From: Panicum virgatum | Lineage: Eukaryota; Streptophyta; Magnoliopsida; Poales; Poaceae | Length of the DNA: 64,000 nucleotides | Assembly: GCF_016808335.1 (NCBI RefSeq) | Contig: NC_053144.1 | Span: forward strand, 69,239,400-69,303,399 | Reading direction: 5' to 3' | Shown here: piece by piece, positions 23,557 to 35,000 of the stretch | Numbering within the stretch: the stretch's first letter is position 1 | How the letters are laid out: the number at the start of each line of letters is the position of its first letter | Translations under genes and position numbers: made by a program | The notes under the pieces: model-generated | What the model was told of the DNA's origin: nothing | What the model saw: the letters and a program-made list of their open reading frames with translations, nothing else | Database searches by the model: none

Positions 23557-25429
23557 AAGCATGGTTTGAGGGTAGCTAAGAACCTTTTCTGTTGTATATA
23601 CTTTGCTTCTGCTGTAATTTGTTGCTGAAGCCTTGAATAAATTGCATTTGTCTAGTATGTTTTGAAGAGGAAATCATGGATGACTGCAAATTAGCTGTTG
23701 TCAATCAGAGACAGTTCTTTGAGTTCCATTTCTGCTTCTGCAAACCAGGTTTTACAATTGCAACTGCTTAGGAAAGTTCATAATACTTGCTGAATATTTG
23801 AGTCCGCAGAAATGCAAGGTCATCCTGGTCAATTCATTTCATTTTTTGTTTTGAAATATTATTTCAGTCCTATTTTGCAGAACAAAAATCTGTTGCTACC
23901 GGTGTACAAGCATGCAATTTATTTTCTCTTTAATTGAGACCCAAATCTGATATGAACTCGTCATCCCGTATTCATGTTAGGGTATCCCTTTTTTTTTGAA
24001 CGATTATGTTAGGGTATCCCTTTAATGTGGGCTTTTACAGCTATTAGCTGCACTTCGTATATGTCAGGTCCGAGGTGCCTTCCTTTTCCATCTGTGGGAA
24101 AACATATATGTAGCCTGAATGATTTATTCACGCTTGAACTAACAGCTAAATATATACCTGCACGAATTGCTTGACAAAGTCCACACTCCACTGCACAAAA
24201 TAGATGCTTAACAGGAGCTAATCAACCAAAAGCACTACTCCACTGTACCTGGGGTCCTGGATGTACAGTAACAGAGACCTCATGACGGCGAATCTGGAAC
24301 AAAGAAAGCATGGAGAATCTGGTGCGCTGAAAACGCCACGACGGCGAGGCCAACAGTTCCAGATCACTGTTCGCCATCGCCATCACCACTCGTGCCAATG
24401 TGCCATCGTTAACGGCCCGAATCATCTGTCAGGCTGAGCTTGCTGACAGATGATTTGCGGCCGTTTTAGTCACGAGAGAAATAAATAAAACTGACAGATG
24501 ATTTCCGGCCGTTTTAGTCACGGGAGAAATAAATAAAACTGAGAGCAGGGGCAGACGCGCTTTCTTTCTTTCATTCCAGGGAGGCAGGCAGAGGCAGGCG
24601 GCCCACAAGTGGACCAGCCCAGAAGCCGACCTCACCTCGCCCCGCGCCACGCCCGGCAACGTCGCGCCGAATTTGTTATAGGACGCGCGCGTGCTGCTAC
24701 CCGTAGCGGCGTGCGGTAGCAGCGCATGCGCCCGTCGCCGCCGCCGCCGAGGAGCGACCTAGGGTTTGGGAGGAGGAGGGAGGGGGCGGCAATGGAGAGT
24801 GGGAGGTGGGCGGAGCAGCCGGCAGCGAGGTCGCCGGCGGTCTTCATGATTCGAGTTGCTGGGGGTGGGGGACGGCTCCCATGGCCACCGGCCATAGAGG
24901 AAGGGGACGGGGGTGGCGGCGGCCCGGCGGTGGAGGCAGGTTGTCCGGTGGAGAGCGCGGCGGCGCAGGAGCGCCACCGGTTGGGCGGTGCTGGACAATC
25001 GGTGGGCGGTGGCCGGCGGCAGGGGCGACGGGACGGTGCGACGGCGGCGCGGTGGCGTGCTCGGTTAATACGGCGGCGGCGGAGGCCGTCGGAGCCGGGG
25101 GAGGCGGTCGCCGGCAGGGGCGACGGGAGGAACAGAGATGGAAGAAGAAAAAAAAATGACGAAGAGGAGCAAGAAAATCAGTAGAAAGAAAAAAAAGACG
25201 TACCCGTCCGCTGCGCCGCGCGAGCGCTGTCCAGCGCCCCCCACGTCGCGCGGCACGTGAGATCCACCCGCACCCGCGCTCCCCAACGGCTATATTCCAC
25301 CCGTTCCCCACCAAAACCCCCTGCATTTAAATCCAGCACGGCCCCGCGATCTCCCGCTCTCCTCCCTCTTCATCCCCACTCGACACAGTCCCCGCTCGCC
25401 GACGCCACCAGTTCGATCCCCTGCCGTCG
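23557..25429. other. Intergenic spacer
   Basis: 3' UTR of the small membrane-protein gene to about 23.7 kb, then no supportable gene. From 24,720 to 25,190 the sequence is GGC/GCC-rich and has long overlapping frames on both strands without any recognisable domain. The stretch 25,290-25,430 is the probable promoter and leader of the next gene. Confidence 0.5.
24421..24538. repeat. Hairpin plus 48 bp tandem duplication
   Basis: ATCATCTGTCAG at 24421-24432 is followed 10 bp later by its complement CTGACAGATGAT (from 24443), a perfect 12 bp stem. The right arm opens a 48 bp unit that is repeated directly (24443-24490 and 24491-24538), with only two differences. Confidence 0.85.
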
Positions 25430-26049
25430 ATGGCGACGCCGCAGAAGCAGAAGGAGCCGCAGGGCGCGGTGTCGGTGCAGCACGTGGCGAAGGCGTCCTC
25501 GGACGAGCTCCTCCGCAAGTTCGCCGACCCGGACGCGCGCCACCTCGCCACCGTCCCGCCCCGCCGCAGCCTCGCGCTCCGCCGCAAGCGCTCGTCCCGG
25601 CGCGTGGCCTCGGGGCTCTCCGCGCGGGACTCCGACGCCGCGGCGGCGGGGGGCACGGAGCTGGCCGCGCCCAAGAGGCGGCGGAGCATCGGCGGGTCGG
25701 CGGACTGGAGGGCGGGGCTGCTCCTGCCGACCACCACGGCCGCTGCCTCCGCGCGGAAGGCTCAGGCCCGCCGGGGTGGGGCCTCGCGGCTCGACGACGC
25801 CGCGGGCATCGGCCTCATCCTCGCCGCGCTGGAGCGGGTGAGAGGAGATACTATATGCAGATGCAGCAGCTCTCTCGAGCTGTAGGATTCATGATGTGTT
25901 TATTTTCTGAGAGCATTTGGCTGATTCTGGATTGGTTTTTGCCGTTCTTGTATGTATAGACGTGGAGGAAGACGGTGGCGGGGGCGTCCAAGATGTTCGT
26001 GGAGAGGCACCGGACGAACCACGTCCTGCTCATCAGCGACATGGTCTGA
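25430..26049 (+). CDS. Basic plant protein of unknown function
   Basis: Two exons, 25430-25837 and 25960-26049 (GT-AG, phase 0), 165 residues. The N-terminal part has VSVQHVAKASSDELLRKFAD, followed by an Arg-rich stretch (about 43-60, RRSLALRRKRSSRR) and a second basic patch PKRRRS, both possible nuclear localisation signals. The last exon encodes TWRKTVAGASKMFVERHRT and ends LLISDMV. From memory, this W-x-x-T-V-A-G-A-S ending recurs in a small plant-only family with no assigned function; I cannot name it securely. Start chosen because it is the first ATG after the promoter-like region and the frame is open throughout. Confidence 0.75.
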
Positions 26050-26860
26050 GACTCTCGCCCAAACTCCGCCACGCGATGATCGAGCCCTTTCGCTCGATTG
26101 GTTTCCTTTGAAAGTTAATTCGTTCGATTGAGCATTCATTTTAGCATCTACTAGCAGAATAAAATGGTACGAATTGGCTACTGACCTCTGTGTAGTTCAG
26201 CTTCTTCGCGGCCACTTGTCTGTGATTTTCCGTGTGTTCGTTTGTGTTCTTTCTCTTTTTTTTTTCTTGTTTTCCTTTTGGTCTGATGAACCATCGTCTC
26301 AGCAATCATGTTGTAAATTGAAGTTTGCAAAACACTATCAGCGTGTGCTAAAAATTAGTTTTACATCATTCACTCTGTACTGTACTGTTCTGCATTTTTC
26401 TTGAATCTGTACTGCTCTGTATTTACTTTTAATATAACCGTGCACCACCGTGGTGTACTACTTGTATGGTGATTAGGCAGGCCTTGGTAACTGTTGGGCT
26501 CGATGAACCCAATAAACGGGCTTCATGGGCCCATTTCGGTAATCTGGCTGGCCTTGTCTTGCAGTACCCAGGCCCTTTGTTGACTTGTACGTTCTGAACT
26601 GTACTATATAGCAATGAGCAATCTTTCTTCCTCTCAAAAGAAAAGGATTATCTGACGTCTTAAGAAATCTAAAAAAAAAATCTGACATCTTAAGATGAAC
26701 AGCAAAGCAAACCCACCGACGACTAAATTGCAACCCCCAAGCCAAGCTTCCACATTCCCATTCCCATGCTGCCATGCATGGATGCAATCCCAGCTTCCAC
26801 AGTCCAAAAGGGAACCCACTAGAGATGCAGATAACGTCGCCTGAATCTCCGTAATCAGAA
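26050..26860. other. 3' region and spacer
   Basis: Contains the 3' UTR of the preceding gene and AT-rich sequence. I see no gene or definable repeat. Confidence 0.45.
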
Positions 26861-27469
26861 GGGAAAAGTCCAATTTTCACCCTCAAACTATCGCAAAAGT
26901 CTGATTTTCAACCTTCAACTACGAAACCGGACAACATAGGCCATCCAACTGTCAAAACCGGGCAAATTTGGCCCTTGGGGTGGTTTTGAAGGTGGTTTTG
27001 AATTTTCTAAAAAAATTAAATAAATCTAATTAGATCTAAAAATCAAAACTATTTCACTTTAAATCAGAAAATTATGAAACTAGTACCAAAATTTTTCTAA
27101 AAATGTAACCTATCTATTATTGCTCCATTTGAATCTTAGTTATTAAAAACAATAGGCATAACTGTAAGCAACCAAATATTATGAACATAAAAAATAGATA
27201 TGAATAGCTCACAAGTCATGTGACAATAGATAGATTACATTTTTAGAAAACTTTTGATACCCATTTCATATTTTTTTACTTAAAATGAATTACTTATAAA
27301 TTTTTTGTGTAAAATTGAATATTTTTAATTCTGGCAAAATAGAAAACCACCTTAGGGGCCAAATTTGTCCGGTTTTAACAGTTGGATGACCTATGTTGTC
27401 TGGTTTCATAGTTGAAGGTTGTAAATCGGACTTTTGCGATAGTTGGAAGGTGTGAACTGGACTTTTCCC
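26861..27469. mobile_element. Mutator-like element with long terminal inverted repeats
   Basis: A 609 bp element. The first ~135 bp (GGGAAAAGTCCAATTTTCAC onward) are the inverted complement of the last ~130 bp (ending TGAACTGGACTTTTCCC). Flanking sequences TAATCAGAA (26852-26860) and TAACCAGAA (27470-27478) form a 9 bp target duplication with one mismatch. The centre is AT-rich and non-coding, so it is a MULE-type MITE. Confidence 0.85.
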
Positions 27470-27478
27470 TAACCAGAA

Positions 27479-29072
27479 CGGGTTGTTTTTACTTGGCAGC
27501 TTTAGATTGTGCGCCAGAAAAGGCGCTTTCAGTTTTTTGTTATTCCTAGCACCAGCAGCCGGCAGCCTGTGCCTTCTCTTTTTCCAGAACACGAAGGAGA
27601 TAATCACCAGACTTTAATCCGCCTTTGCGAGGGCTTACTTTTGTTTTTTCTAGTATCTTCGCACAAGCTTTCACTAGCTGATTGAACATGACTAGTTCCG
27701 AAAGGCAAAAGCAGGTATGTTGAACATGACTAGATCCGGTCCTGTCTTTTTCGGGGGTCTCTGCACCCAGCAAAGAGGTAGCAAACCCCCTTCACTAAGA
27801 AAACATGGCTCATCAGACTACCACCATTATTGTGAACCCAAGTCGTCTTTCTTTGGGTGTGGTGTGGGGTCTCTCTTTACATCAGTTGCATTGATCAATC
27901 GGTGAACCTGACTTCTGGATTGGCGAGGATCGTGACACTTGGAATAAAAATCTGAATCCCCTCCTGATGCAAGAAACCAAGTCGGACCCGTTGATTGACA
28001 CACACCAATACACCATCCTTCTAACATACTAATCCAAACATGAAACAAAAGTTACAATTGGCGCACTCGCCTGAATCAGCTCTTGTCGTAAAGATCAGAG
28101 GCTAATCCGAGAGCTGTGTTGCCTCCTTTTTCCGGCAGGCCAATGGAGCAGGGACGCCTCTGCACGCGTGTAGCCGCCGGCACGGAGTGTCTGTCTGACA
28201 CCGAGTTGGCGAGTTCCTCAGCAAAGGGCAGCTGGTTTGGCCGTTGCCGGACGGCGCGCTGGCCGGCCGGTAGGCGGCTGGTCATGCTCACCACGAGCAC
28301 GAGCCGTCACCGCGCGAGCTATCGATCGGTTCGCTCCGGGCGACAGACACCGCGCCGCTTTCTCGCAGCTTCCACGTCGCGTCGAGCGAAGCTGAGCTTT
28401 GCCTATCCTTCCACCCGAAACGGCAGCGGTTAGGTATCGGTTGGGTGGGGTGGGAGCAGTGGGCCTTTCCGCGGCGCGTCCCAGTGCTGATCCTCCTGGC
28501 TTTGGCAAAGCAGGCCACCCGCTTTAGGCCTCGTTGGGTTCCATCGGAACGACCAGGAGCAAGGCCTATATATTCCGTGTGGATTGATTTTATCCGGTTT
28601 AAAATCTGATCTACCATAACATAGCCGTTTCGTTTGGAGCGGAATAAAGCCGGTCTTGGTTTTATTCCAACCCGTTTTGGCTATTCCGGCTCTTAGCGAC
28701 CTGGAATCAATCCCCAGGTTTTGACCTTGGGAACGAAACCCTCCCGGATCGAGTGACACAACCAGATCCACTCATTCCCCTCCAAGAACGAATCCGTTCC
28801 ATGATTCAATCCGGAAACCTGCTGGTGGACGTGGAGTCACAATTCCTGCTGCTTTCTCCTCCATGGGAGGGCTCGTTAACATAGCATCGTACGTTCTGGA
28901 CTCTTTTAAGAATTGATTCTCTTGGGGTGTTCTTGTACAAATCTGCATCTCACAAGATGCATGTCCGAACGGACGTACGACAATAGAATTTGTTAATTTT
29001 TGTTTGGGGCGAAATCATGAGTGTGACATGTTCGTGTATGGATAGCTCCTATTCTGAATAGAGGAAACAAGT
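27479..29072. other. Intergenic, nothing recognised
   Basis: Mixed-composition sequence with only short open frames that share no features with known families. No RNA gene seen. Confidence 0.4.
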
Positions 29073-29810
29073 GTTGGAAAAATGTTGGAAAAATAGACAA
29101 CTGTAAGTTTAAATTCCGAACTAGATTTATCATGATGAGAATTAAACCTAGCATGCATGACTCTAACATACTAGACAATACGTATATCGTAAACATGGTC
29201 TCAGAAAACATGATTATGAAACAGATCTGATCACAAAATACGTACTGTGCGGGAGCCGCCGGGAAGACGAAAGGCGCAGACTAGACGAAGACGGTCTTTC
29301 GAACGGAGCGCAGCAACCGGCGTTGCAGACGACGGTACGCCGCAGCTCCTGACTTGGACGGAGGACGAGCCGTGGCGAAGAAGATGAGCAGTCGCGCTTA
29401 GCGCTTCCCAAAAACCTTATTCGCCCTCTCCCGGTGCAGGATCACAAGACCGAGCGGTTCCGGAGACCTGCTCTCCCGTTCGCCGGTGCACGCCGGCGCT
29501 CGGGATGGAGAAGACTACGGTGGCGGCGCAGCAACGAGAGGAGGCAAAACCCTAACTCAGATTAGATCTTCTTACGAATTCCCAAACCTCAGGGACTCCA
29601 CGTATAGCGATCTATGGTTCACTTTTTCCATGAGGGAGGTGGTCCGTATTTAAAGGGAGAAAAACCCCTTACACCCTCGTCCATTAGCAATACAGGACTA
29701 ATAGATGGTGTACCTCCTCTTAACGCTAATGGGCTTTTGAGATTTATTAGAATTATTTATATGGGCCAAGCTCGTAAATCTAATCGCATTCACGATTGAA
29801 TTTCGCAGCA
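29073..29810 (+). mobile_element. Probable degraded LTR (Copia-like solo LTR)
   Basis: Starts TGTTGGAAAAATG, like many grass Copia LTRs, and ends near TTCGCAGCA. It has an internal TATTTAAA at about 29,646 followed by purine-rich sequence, as LTR promoters do. No matching target duplication was found, and no second copy is present in the window, so both ends are guesses. Confidence 0.35.
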
Positions 29811-32038
29811 CGAAATGGATAGGTCGTACGAACCCGGCAGCAGTCTGGCTGAATACCATTGGCGAGATACCCTCTGTTCGATCTTTTTAAGAGAAGGAAG
29901 GAAAATTGGCCAAAACAATTTCTCTCGTCCAAACGAAAGTGATTAGTATGTGTTGGATTAGCACTGTTTCCTGACTAAATTATGGTGGGATAGATGAGCC
30001 AGAGCATGCCGTGGGAACGATCGAGGAGCCTGTCCATCCATGTCGAATCTTTTTTCCTTCTGCAGCTGCTGCGCATATAGTGTTACAGTAAGCTGCCGCT
30101 TCGATTAGCGACTGATACCGACCCTCCATGATAATGGTACTCTCTACTCATACCTGCTGCTTAAAAAGATAAACTTGTATCTCGAGATGCGACTTTCTGT
30201 ACGTGGAAGAACGCGAACGGCGATGCTCCGGAAACATATTCCTTTCCTGAACCAGAGGTCGATAGGGGGCAGTAGTGGACTCGAGATGCGTCGCTGAGGC
30301 GTAGTTTTATCGATCCGAGCAGGAACGGATTAGCGTGGAACAGGATGCACATTCTTCGGCCAACCGAAGCGACCTGATCGTGACCCTACCGGTGCTTGAT
30401 TGATTTCAGTGCTTGAATTAATGCTCCACAAAAGAAAAGGTCCCGATGATAAGCACGCAATCAGCAAAGATGCAACAGATAAAGACGATCCAGCAGGGCC
30501 GAGGAGACTTGTGTGTGGGGCTTCCTGGGCGCACACTGCCACATGCAGACTGCACTATATTAGTCATTGGTTTTGTTTACTTGATGTGCTTGACTGACTG
30601 GCATAGCTTGACTGGAGCGCCAACACGGTCGCCGCCCAGAAATCGCAGTAGTGTATCGGTAGCTTTCTGGCGCTCATTCATTCATCACGACACTTGTCCT
30701 TGATGGCGCAGTTATGTTCCCTTCTTGGACACCATACATCGCCGTCTCATTTTCATTTTCATCAAACCGATTGTTTTGTCCTGAGAAGACGGTTATGGCA
30801 GTCGCACACGGCACCTCAGCGATCGTCCATTTGTGAACGGATAGCGATACCATCACAGAGCCTCCCTCCCCAACTTGGGAATGGTTTCGATCGGTCGGTG
30901 AAGACTGAAGAGGTTGCAGCACCGTCTCTGCGGCGCAACGTGGCTTTGGCAGGTCGCCGAGGAATTGCCGAAACCGCCGCCCGCACGCGCACCCACCGGT
31001 CCACGGCCTCGTGACCTCGTCGTCGTCCTCCCCCCACCTCTCGAGCGGGTCCTCTCCGCTTCTAGTGGCAGGGGGCGGTAAATAGAGCCCAACTTCCAGC
31101 CCGGGGTCACCGGGCCCTTCCACTTCCGGTGTCGTCTTCCCACTTCCCTCCCACCGGCACCGTCTCTCCTCCCTCCCACAACTCAAAAACCTCCCCGTCC
31201 CCAGCGCCGATCACCAAAATCATCACGCCCACCCAGCGGGGAGCCAGCCGGCCCACCGCCTCCCCGTCTAAGGCTTCCTCGAAGCTTCGCCGCTCCGCTC
31301 TCGCCCGTCGAGCCAGGACGAAGGGGCACCGCTAGCTCCGCGCGCCGGCCTGGGCCTCTAGCAGCGGCGGCCGGCGAGGTTTTCCGTTTCCCCGCGTGCG
31401 AGGTGCGTAACGGCTCGGCGCGTCTCTTATTTCTAGCCTTCTCTATTTGGTTCGATTCCGATTTTCGATCACGCGCTGCGCTGTGTGGAGCTGCCGAAAT
31501 CCTCCTATTCATCGCCGTATTACACAAGGCTCCCGTGTGCTCAGCGGAAAGCGGAGCAGCTTCGAATAGGCGCGACGCTGCATACCATTTTAGTTAGGCG
31601 CGTGCGATTCTGCTAGTAGGTTGGCTTCTGCATTTTTTGGTGCGGGGTGCAGTAGTGCTCTGCCAAGAGGTTTACCACCTCTGTTCTCTGCTTGCAGTTG
31701 CAGTTCATTGCAGCTCAAGTGCGTGCACAATCTGGAGTAGGCCATTTTTTTAATTTCTTTTTGGTAGCTTCTGAGAACAATTGGTTTATCGTCGCTCATG
31801 CTGCCAGGTTTTCAAACGCAGAATTTGGGGAATTCCAGGCATGGGCTAGCTTCAAAGCACGGTTTCGGGGTGGTTGGTTGAGCTGCCGGGATTTATTCCT
31901 CGTATTTGCTGAATTGTGGCGACGGGTGCAGCAAGGTACTGCGCACAACTGCTCCATGTGTGTTATGGAGCCGTCATGGTGCTAAGCTCACCTCGGTTTG
32001 TGTATCCAGCTCCCGGGTGGTGACCACAAGTGATCGCG
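29811..32038 (+). other. Spacer, promoter and leader of the callose synthase gene
   Basis: To about 31,050 no gene is seen. GGTAAATAG at about 31077-31085 is TATA-like, and the GC-rich stretch 31,100-31,400 looks like the first, non-coding exon. A GTGCGT donor at about 31402 and a CAG acceptor ending near 32009 would form a leader intron of about 0.6 kb just before the ATG. These sites are predictions only. Confidence 0.4.
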
Positions 32039-35000
32039 ATGACGTCCTTGTCACGAACGCTGTCCCGGGCGGGGCCGATGCAGCAGCCAGGGCCTCGACG
32101 CATCCTGAGGACACAGACCGCCGTGAACCTTGGTGAGCCCATGTTCGACAGTGAGGTGGTGCCATCATCGCTTGTTGAGATTGCGCCCATTCTCCGTGTT
32201 GCCAATGAGGTTGAGGGGGCCAACCCCCGCGTCGCCTATCTCTGTAAGATAACCCGCTCCGTTCCTCTCATGTTCTGAAGAAAAACGAGTCTGTACGATT
32301 TTCAGAAAGAAAATTCCATAAATGAATATGATTAAAAATACTATCCTACTCCATACCATTTCCAGTCATATTAATGAGCATATCTGCAATAATTGATAGG
32401 TCGTTTCTATGCATTCGAAAAGGCTCACAGGTTAGATCCGACTTCAAGCGGTCGTGGTGTCCGACAATTCAAGACAGCTCTCTTACAACGGCTTGAAAGG
32501 GTATGAGTTGAAATAGTACTTCTAGTTGGTCGTTGTTTGCATCTATGTCTATTCTGCAATTGTCCAACTCCAACATATGCACGACCAAGTTGCCTCTGTG
32601 TATTTCTATCCTTTATTTAGTTTGCCTCCCAGTTCTGAATCGGCTTATACACTTCACTGGCATCTAACACTGTTATGTTTCAACACTGACATATCTCCAG
32701 TGTACAATTTATCACATGCTAATAATGGAACCACTTCCATGATCTAAAATCCTTCTCATCAGAAAATTTGGAAAGCTTTTTGATTGAAAACAATGCCTTG
32801 TTTTAGTTTTTTAAAAGCACAGATTCATGTGATGCTGAGCCAACTGTACAGTTCCTTGAAAAGAAAAAAAAGGAGAACATTTATGTAATATAAATTTTAT
32901 TACTTGCTAACCATTTGCTTTGTTAGGAGAATGAGCCCACCTTGATGGGAAGGGGACAGAAAAGTGACGCACGGGAAATACAGACATTCTATCAACAGTA
33001 CTACAAGAAATATATTCAAGCACTTCAGAATGCTTCTGCCCAAGTGGATCGGTATGTATGCTACATTTCCTTTTGATTCCATATTCTCCTTGGTCATCAA
33101 TGTTGCCACTTCATTCACGCAGTGCCCAACTAACCAAAGCCTACCAGACTGCTGCTGTTCTATTTGAAGTTTTAAAAGCAGTTACCCAACAACATGCTGT
33201 TGAAGTTGACCATGAGGTGTAACCAAACAACTTATTTACTTCCCTTTACTGTTTCTAAAGTTCAATAATGATAATATGGTTATTGCACCTATGCAAGTGA
33301 TAGTCGTTACAGATTTTGTATGTCTTTAGATCTTGGAAGCTGCTGATAAGGTTAAAGAGAAGACGAAGATTTATCTCCCTTTTAACATTCTCCCTCTTGA
33401 TCCGGATAGTGGCAATCAGGCAGTCATGAAATTTCCAGAGGTTTCTTTGTCAACACTCTTCTATTCAATGAAGTTATCCTGTAAACTTAAGGATGTCCAA
33501 ATGAAGTAACTTTTATTTTGTCAACCTCTAAGATCCAAGCTGCTGCCTCTGCTCTTCGTAATACCAGGGGTCTTCCATGGCCCAAAAATTATGAGCACAA
33601 GGTGAATGAGGACCTTTTGGACTGGCTGCAAGCTATGTTTGGCTTTCAGGAAAGGCGATCTACACATTTTTTAGTTATTGTATAATTTTTTATTATTTAT
33701 ATTTTTACGTTGGCTTTAAACTGATTCAATTTTTTATTTATTATTTTTTCAACATCTTGACATGCAGACAGATAGTGTTTCAAATCAAAGGGAACATTTG
33801 ATTTTACTTCTTGCTAACATACATATACGAAGAAATCCGAAGACTGATCAACAATCCAAGGTTTTCTTTCTTCTGTCAATATTCAACCACTTGGTTGATC
33901 TAATTTATAATTTCTTACTTCTTTGTTATGTTCCACACACTTATCTTATTTTTCTTCCTGTTGATATTCCTTTTTTTTTTAAGTCTACCATTTAACTTTT
34001 CATGATTCTTGTTGCAGTTGGATGACAACGCACTAAATGATGTCATGAAGAGGTTGTTTAAGAATTACAAGAAGTGGTGCAAATATCTTGGTCGCAAGAG
34101 CAGCCTTTGGTGACTATCTTAAGAACTGAACTTTTTTCCCTATAACTATCCATTTGTACAAAGTGCTTTGCCATTTTAATAAATTGTGCAAAGGTATTAT
34201 ATTATGTTATGTTGTATTATATAAATACCTATAATATGGCTAAAATATAACAGTGGCCCACAGAACCTAGCAAAAGGGCTTACAACCCCAACAGGCATAA
34301 GAAAAGTTAAAGGGTACAAAGATACAACCAGTCATGTCCAGCTTTGTAGGAAAGAAAAGAATAAGAAAGCTGACTGAAAGATCCTGGATATGACATTAAC
34401 CTTTCCTTGTGAAGCTCATTTTTTAGAAGGTGGAAATATTTTCATGATTTGTGGGAAGTCGAAATGCAATGGTTTTCTCGAAATTAAGTTCACAATGTGC
34501 AAGGTTGACCAATCTGCAAAAATATGTTTTGTCACTGTAGCATGAGATCTAGACTCAGTATGGCAAACAATATCTAGTGGCAGATCTCATTCTACATCTT
34601 TACCAACTTTGGCTCTAAAATTGTATTTCATAGATGGACTGTTTTATTATGTTATTCAGCTTCTGCTTCATGAACCGGATCTCTATAACTAGTCAAGGAT
34701 TCAACTTTTTCTTATGGAAATAATGCACATATCTAATATACTTATTTTTTTTTACCATGTACGGATTGATGAATGGTAAGCTGATAACAGAAAAATTCTT
34801 TAATAAATTCTCCACATCCGCAGAAGCTAATACATTCTAACTCAGAAAGAAGGTGATTTTAAAGTACTTTCTGGGACATATAAAAAATCCAATGCCAATT
34901 AAGAGTTGTTATTTTCATCTTCAATTGATTAAAAAATTGAAAAATAAGCTTTGAAGTATATACTTTACCAAGTACTGAAAGGTGAAAGTAGTTCTTTTCG

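Noticed and set aside
24726..25326. Open frames of 117-160 codons upstream of the unknown basic-protein gene
   Set aside because: Simple GGC/GCC-type sequence open in several frames; no domain and no splice context.
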